Shown in pieces: positions 44,550-46,209 of a stretch of DNA of 46,209 bases (positions are counted from its first letter, which is position 1; each line of letters opens with the position of its first letter). Origin of the DNA: Halieaceae bacterium (GTDB lineage Bacteria > Pseudomonadota > Gammaproteobacteria > Pseudomonadales > Halieaceae); assembly GCA_902623175.1 (NCBI GenBank), contig CACNSR010000018.1, forward strand, positions 1 through 46,209. The letters are read 5' to 3'. A program made the translations under genes and the position numbers. The notes beneath the pieces are model-generated. The model saw nothing but the letters and a program-made list of their open reading frames with translations, was not told the origin of the DNA and searched no databases.

Positions 44550-46209
44550 ATGCGAACCCACTACTGCGGTCTGATCGATGAGAACCTGATCGATCAGACC
44601 GTGACGCTGTGCGGCTGGGTAGATCGCCGCCGAGACCATGGCGGAGTCATTTTCCTCGACATGCGAGACCGGGAAGGCGTGGTGCAGGTGGTATTTGACC
44701 CTGACACTGAGGAGCACTTTCAGCGCGCCGACAGCGTGCGCAGCGAGTACGTCTTGAGAATCACAGGGCGAGTCCGCGCGCGTTCGGCCGCGACGGTGAA
44801 TCCGAATATGGCCTCGGGAAAGATAGAAGTGTTGGGAAAAACTTTGGAGATTCTCAACGCCGCGCAAACGCCACCTTTCCCCCTCGATGAGCACCATTCG
44901 GTGGGCGAGGACGTGCGCCTGCGCTACCGCTTCATGGATCTGCGTCGGCCGGACATGCAGCAGAACCTGATTGCCCGGGCAAGGATCACCTCTAGCATTC
45001 GGCGCTACCTCGATGAGCAGGGCTTCTTGGATATCGAAACCCCGATTCTGACGCGGGCGACACCCGAGGGCGCGCGGGATTATCTGGTGCCCAGCAGAAC
45101 TCAGCCTGGCGCGTTTTTTGCGTTGCCCCAGTCCCCCCAGCTGTTCAAGCAGTTACTGATGGTCTCTGGGTTCGATCGCTACTACCAAATCGCACGCTGC
45201 TTCAGGGACGAAGACCTTAGGGCAGACCGCCAGCCTGAATTTACCCAAATCGATATCGAGACGGCCTTTCTCAATGCCGAAGAAGTGATGTCGATCACTG
45301 AAGACATGGTGCGCAGCCTGTTCCAAGAGCAGTTCGAGATGGAGCTAGGCACATTCCCCCGCATGACCTGGGCAGATGCCATGGAGCGCTACGGCTCCGA
45401 TAAACCGGATCTTCGAATCGCGTGGGAGCTGGTATCCATCGATGACTTGATGTCGGGGGTCGACTTTAAAGTCTTCAGTGGTCCCGCTAATGACGCGGGT
45501 AGCCGTGTGGCCGCGCTCAAGGTGCCGGGTGGTGCGTCGCTGTCGCGCAAGGAAATCGACGATTATACCGACTACGTGGGCGTCTACGGTGCCAAGGGCC
45601 TTGCCTGGATTAAGGTGAACGACCGCGCGGCGGGTATAGAGGGTCTGCAGTCGCCGATTATCAAGTTTATGCCTGATGAGACCGTGCTTACGATGCTGGA
45701 TCGGCTGGACGCAACAGATGGCGACATTTTGTTCTTTGGAGCGGACAAGCGCTCGGTGGTCAATGAGTCCCTGGGCGCACTGCGTCTCAAGGTCGCTGCA
45801 GATCTGGATCAGATTGCTGAGGGATGGGCGCCACTCTGGGTTGTCGACTTCCCCATGTTTGAGTGCGATGAACGCGGCGGTATGACAGCCCTGCACCACC
45901 CCTTCACTGCGCCCGCCTGTTCGTTGGACGCGCTGCGGTCAGAGCCAGAGATTGCGCTGTCGCAAGCCTACGATATGGTACTAAACGGTAACGAGATTGG
46001 CGGCGGCTCAGTTCGTATTCATGATCAGGACATGCAACAGGCCGTATTCGACCTGTTGGGTATCGATACGGCAGAGGCGGAATCCAAGTTCGGGTTCCTG
46101 TTGAGTGCGCTGCGTCATGGAGCGCCGCCCCATGCGGGCCTCGCCTTCGGTCTGGATCGACTCGTCATGCTGATGGTGGGTGGGCAGTCGATTCGCGACG
46201 TGATCGCCT
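44550..46209 (+). CDS. aspS: Aspartyl-tRNA synthetase (3' end cut by window)
   Basis: A class IIb synthetase, 553 codons visible and running off the window end; E. coli AspS has about 590. It has the N-terminal OB anticodon domain (MRTHYCGL...[15 protein letters not shown]). Class II motif 2 is in [20 protein letters not shown] bacterial GAD insertion follows, then motif 3 [14 protein letters not shown] near the cut end. It charges tRNAAsp. ATG 44550 gives the standard N-terminus; ATG 44538 in the same frame would add four residues. Confidence 0.97.
   Translation, partial: MRTHYCGLIDENLIDQTVTLCGWVDRRRDHGGVIFLDMRDREGVVQVVFDPDTEEHFQRADSVRSEYVLRITGRVRARSAATVNPNMASGKIEVLGKTLEILNAAQTPPFPLDEHHSVGEDVRLRYRFMDLRRPDMQQNLIARARITSSIRRYLDEQGFLDIETPILTRATPEGARDYLVPSRTQPGAFFALPQSPQLFKQLLMVSGFDRYYQIARCFRDEDLRADRQPEFTQIDIETAFLNAEEVMSITEDMVRSLFQEQFEMELGTFPRMTWADAMERYGSDKPDLRIAWELVSIDDLMSGVDFKVFSGPANDAGSRVAALKVPGGASLSRKEIDDYTDYVGVYGAKGLAWIKVNDRAAGIEGLQSPIIKFMPDETVLTMLDRLDATDGDILFFGADKRSVVNESLGALRLKVAADLDQIAEGWAPLWVVDFPMFECDERGGMTALHHPFTAPACSLDALRSEPEIALSQAYDMVLNGNEIGGGSVRIHDQDMQQAVFDLLGIDTAEAESKFGFLLSALRHGAPPHAGLAFGLDRLVMLMVGGQSIRDVIA

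Noticed and set aside
1..46209. Insertion sequences, integrase, prophage, toxin-antitoxin, CRISPR and tRNA genes
   Set aside because: None seen on either strand, so mobility of the cluster is not supported by direct evidence.

Overview
The window looks like chromosome from a gammaproteobacterium, most likely a marine oligotroph of the OM60/NOR5-like (Halieaceae/Cellvibrionales) type. That placement is inferred from the Pseudomonas-like order proA-nadD-rsfS-rlmH-mrdA-rodA-mltB-rlpA-dacA-ybeD-lipB, a NrdA with two ATP-cone domains, and a TonB-fed catabolic cluster beside it. Base composition is moderately GC-rich with more AT-rich intergenic stretches. No rRNA, tRNA, CRISPR array, transposase or phage gene was seen.

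Region 1 (about 1-20.7 kb) is an accessory catabolic cluster. It holds an acyl-CoA dehydrogenase, two SnoaL/NTF2-like proteins, two Rieske oxygenase alpha subunits, a thiolase-like/DUF35 pair, a TetR regulator, two short-chain dehydrogenases, three paralogous zinc-free MDR double-bond reductases, a Rieske ferredoxin, a cytochrome P450, a Tat-exported flavoprotein dehydrogenase resembling 3-ketosteroid-1-dehydrogenases, a TonB-dependent receptor, a GFA-family protein and an HSL-type esterase. Together these suggest uptake of a hydrophobic, probably cyclic compound, oxygenation, desaturation/reduction and CoA-dependent side-chain removal. The substrate cannot be read from sequence. Several intergenic regions of this half carry AT-flanked CAARC...GYTTG inverted repeats, which I propose as operators of the local TetR protein.

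Region 2 (20.8-25.4 kb) is nrdAB (class Ia ribonucleotide reductase), preceded by two NrdR-box-like elements 32 bp apart. Region 3 (25.4-27.5 kb) is the argD-argF arginine pair. Region 4 (27.6-37.7 kb) is a tightly overlapping plus-strand operon: monothiol glutaredoxin, proline synthesis (proA), NAD synthesis (nadD), ribosome silencing and 23S methylation (rsfS, rlmH), the elongasome and peptidoglycan enzymes (mrdA, rodA, mltB, rlpA, dacA), then ybeD and lipB.

Region 5 (37.7-46.2 kb) has prfC (+), a minus-strand set (proS, a truncated-looking SLT-domain protein, a PuuA-like glutamine synthetase, glutathione peroxidase), an HU-like basic protein, an FmdB zinc-ribbon protein and aspS running off the end.

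Most notable: the possible TetR operator family and uncharacterised degradation cluster; an SDR gene whose Rossmann motif lies upstream of any ATG/GTG/TTG, with ATC at the expected start; a thiolase-like protein with Glu in place of the conserved His; and an N-terminally short lytic transglycosylase whose catalytic Glu is Asp.
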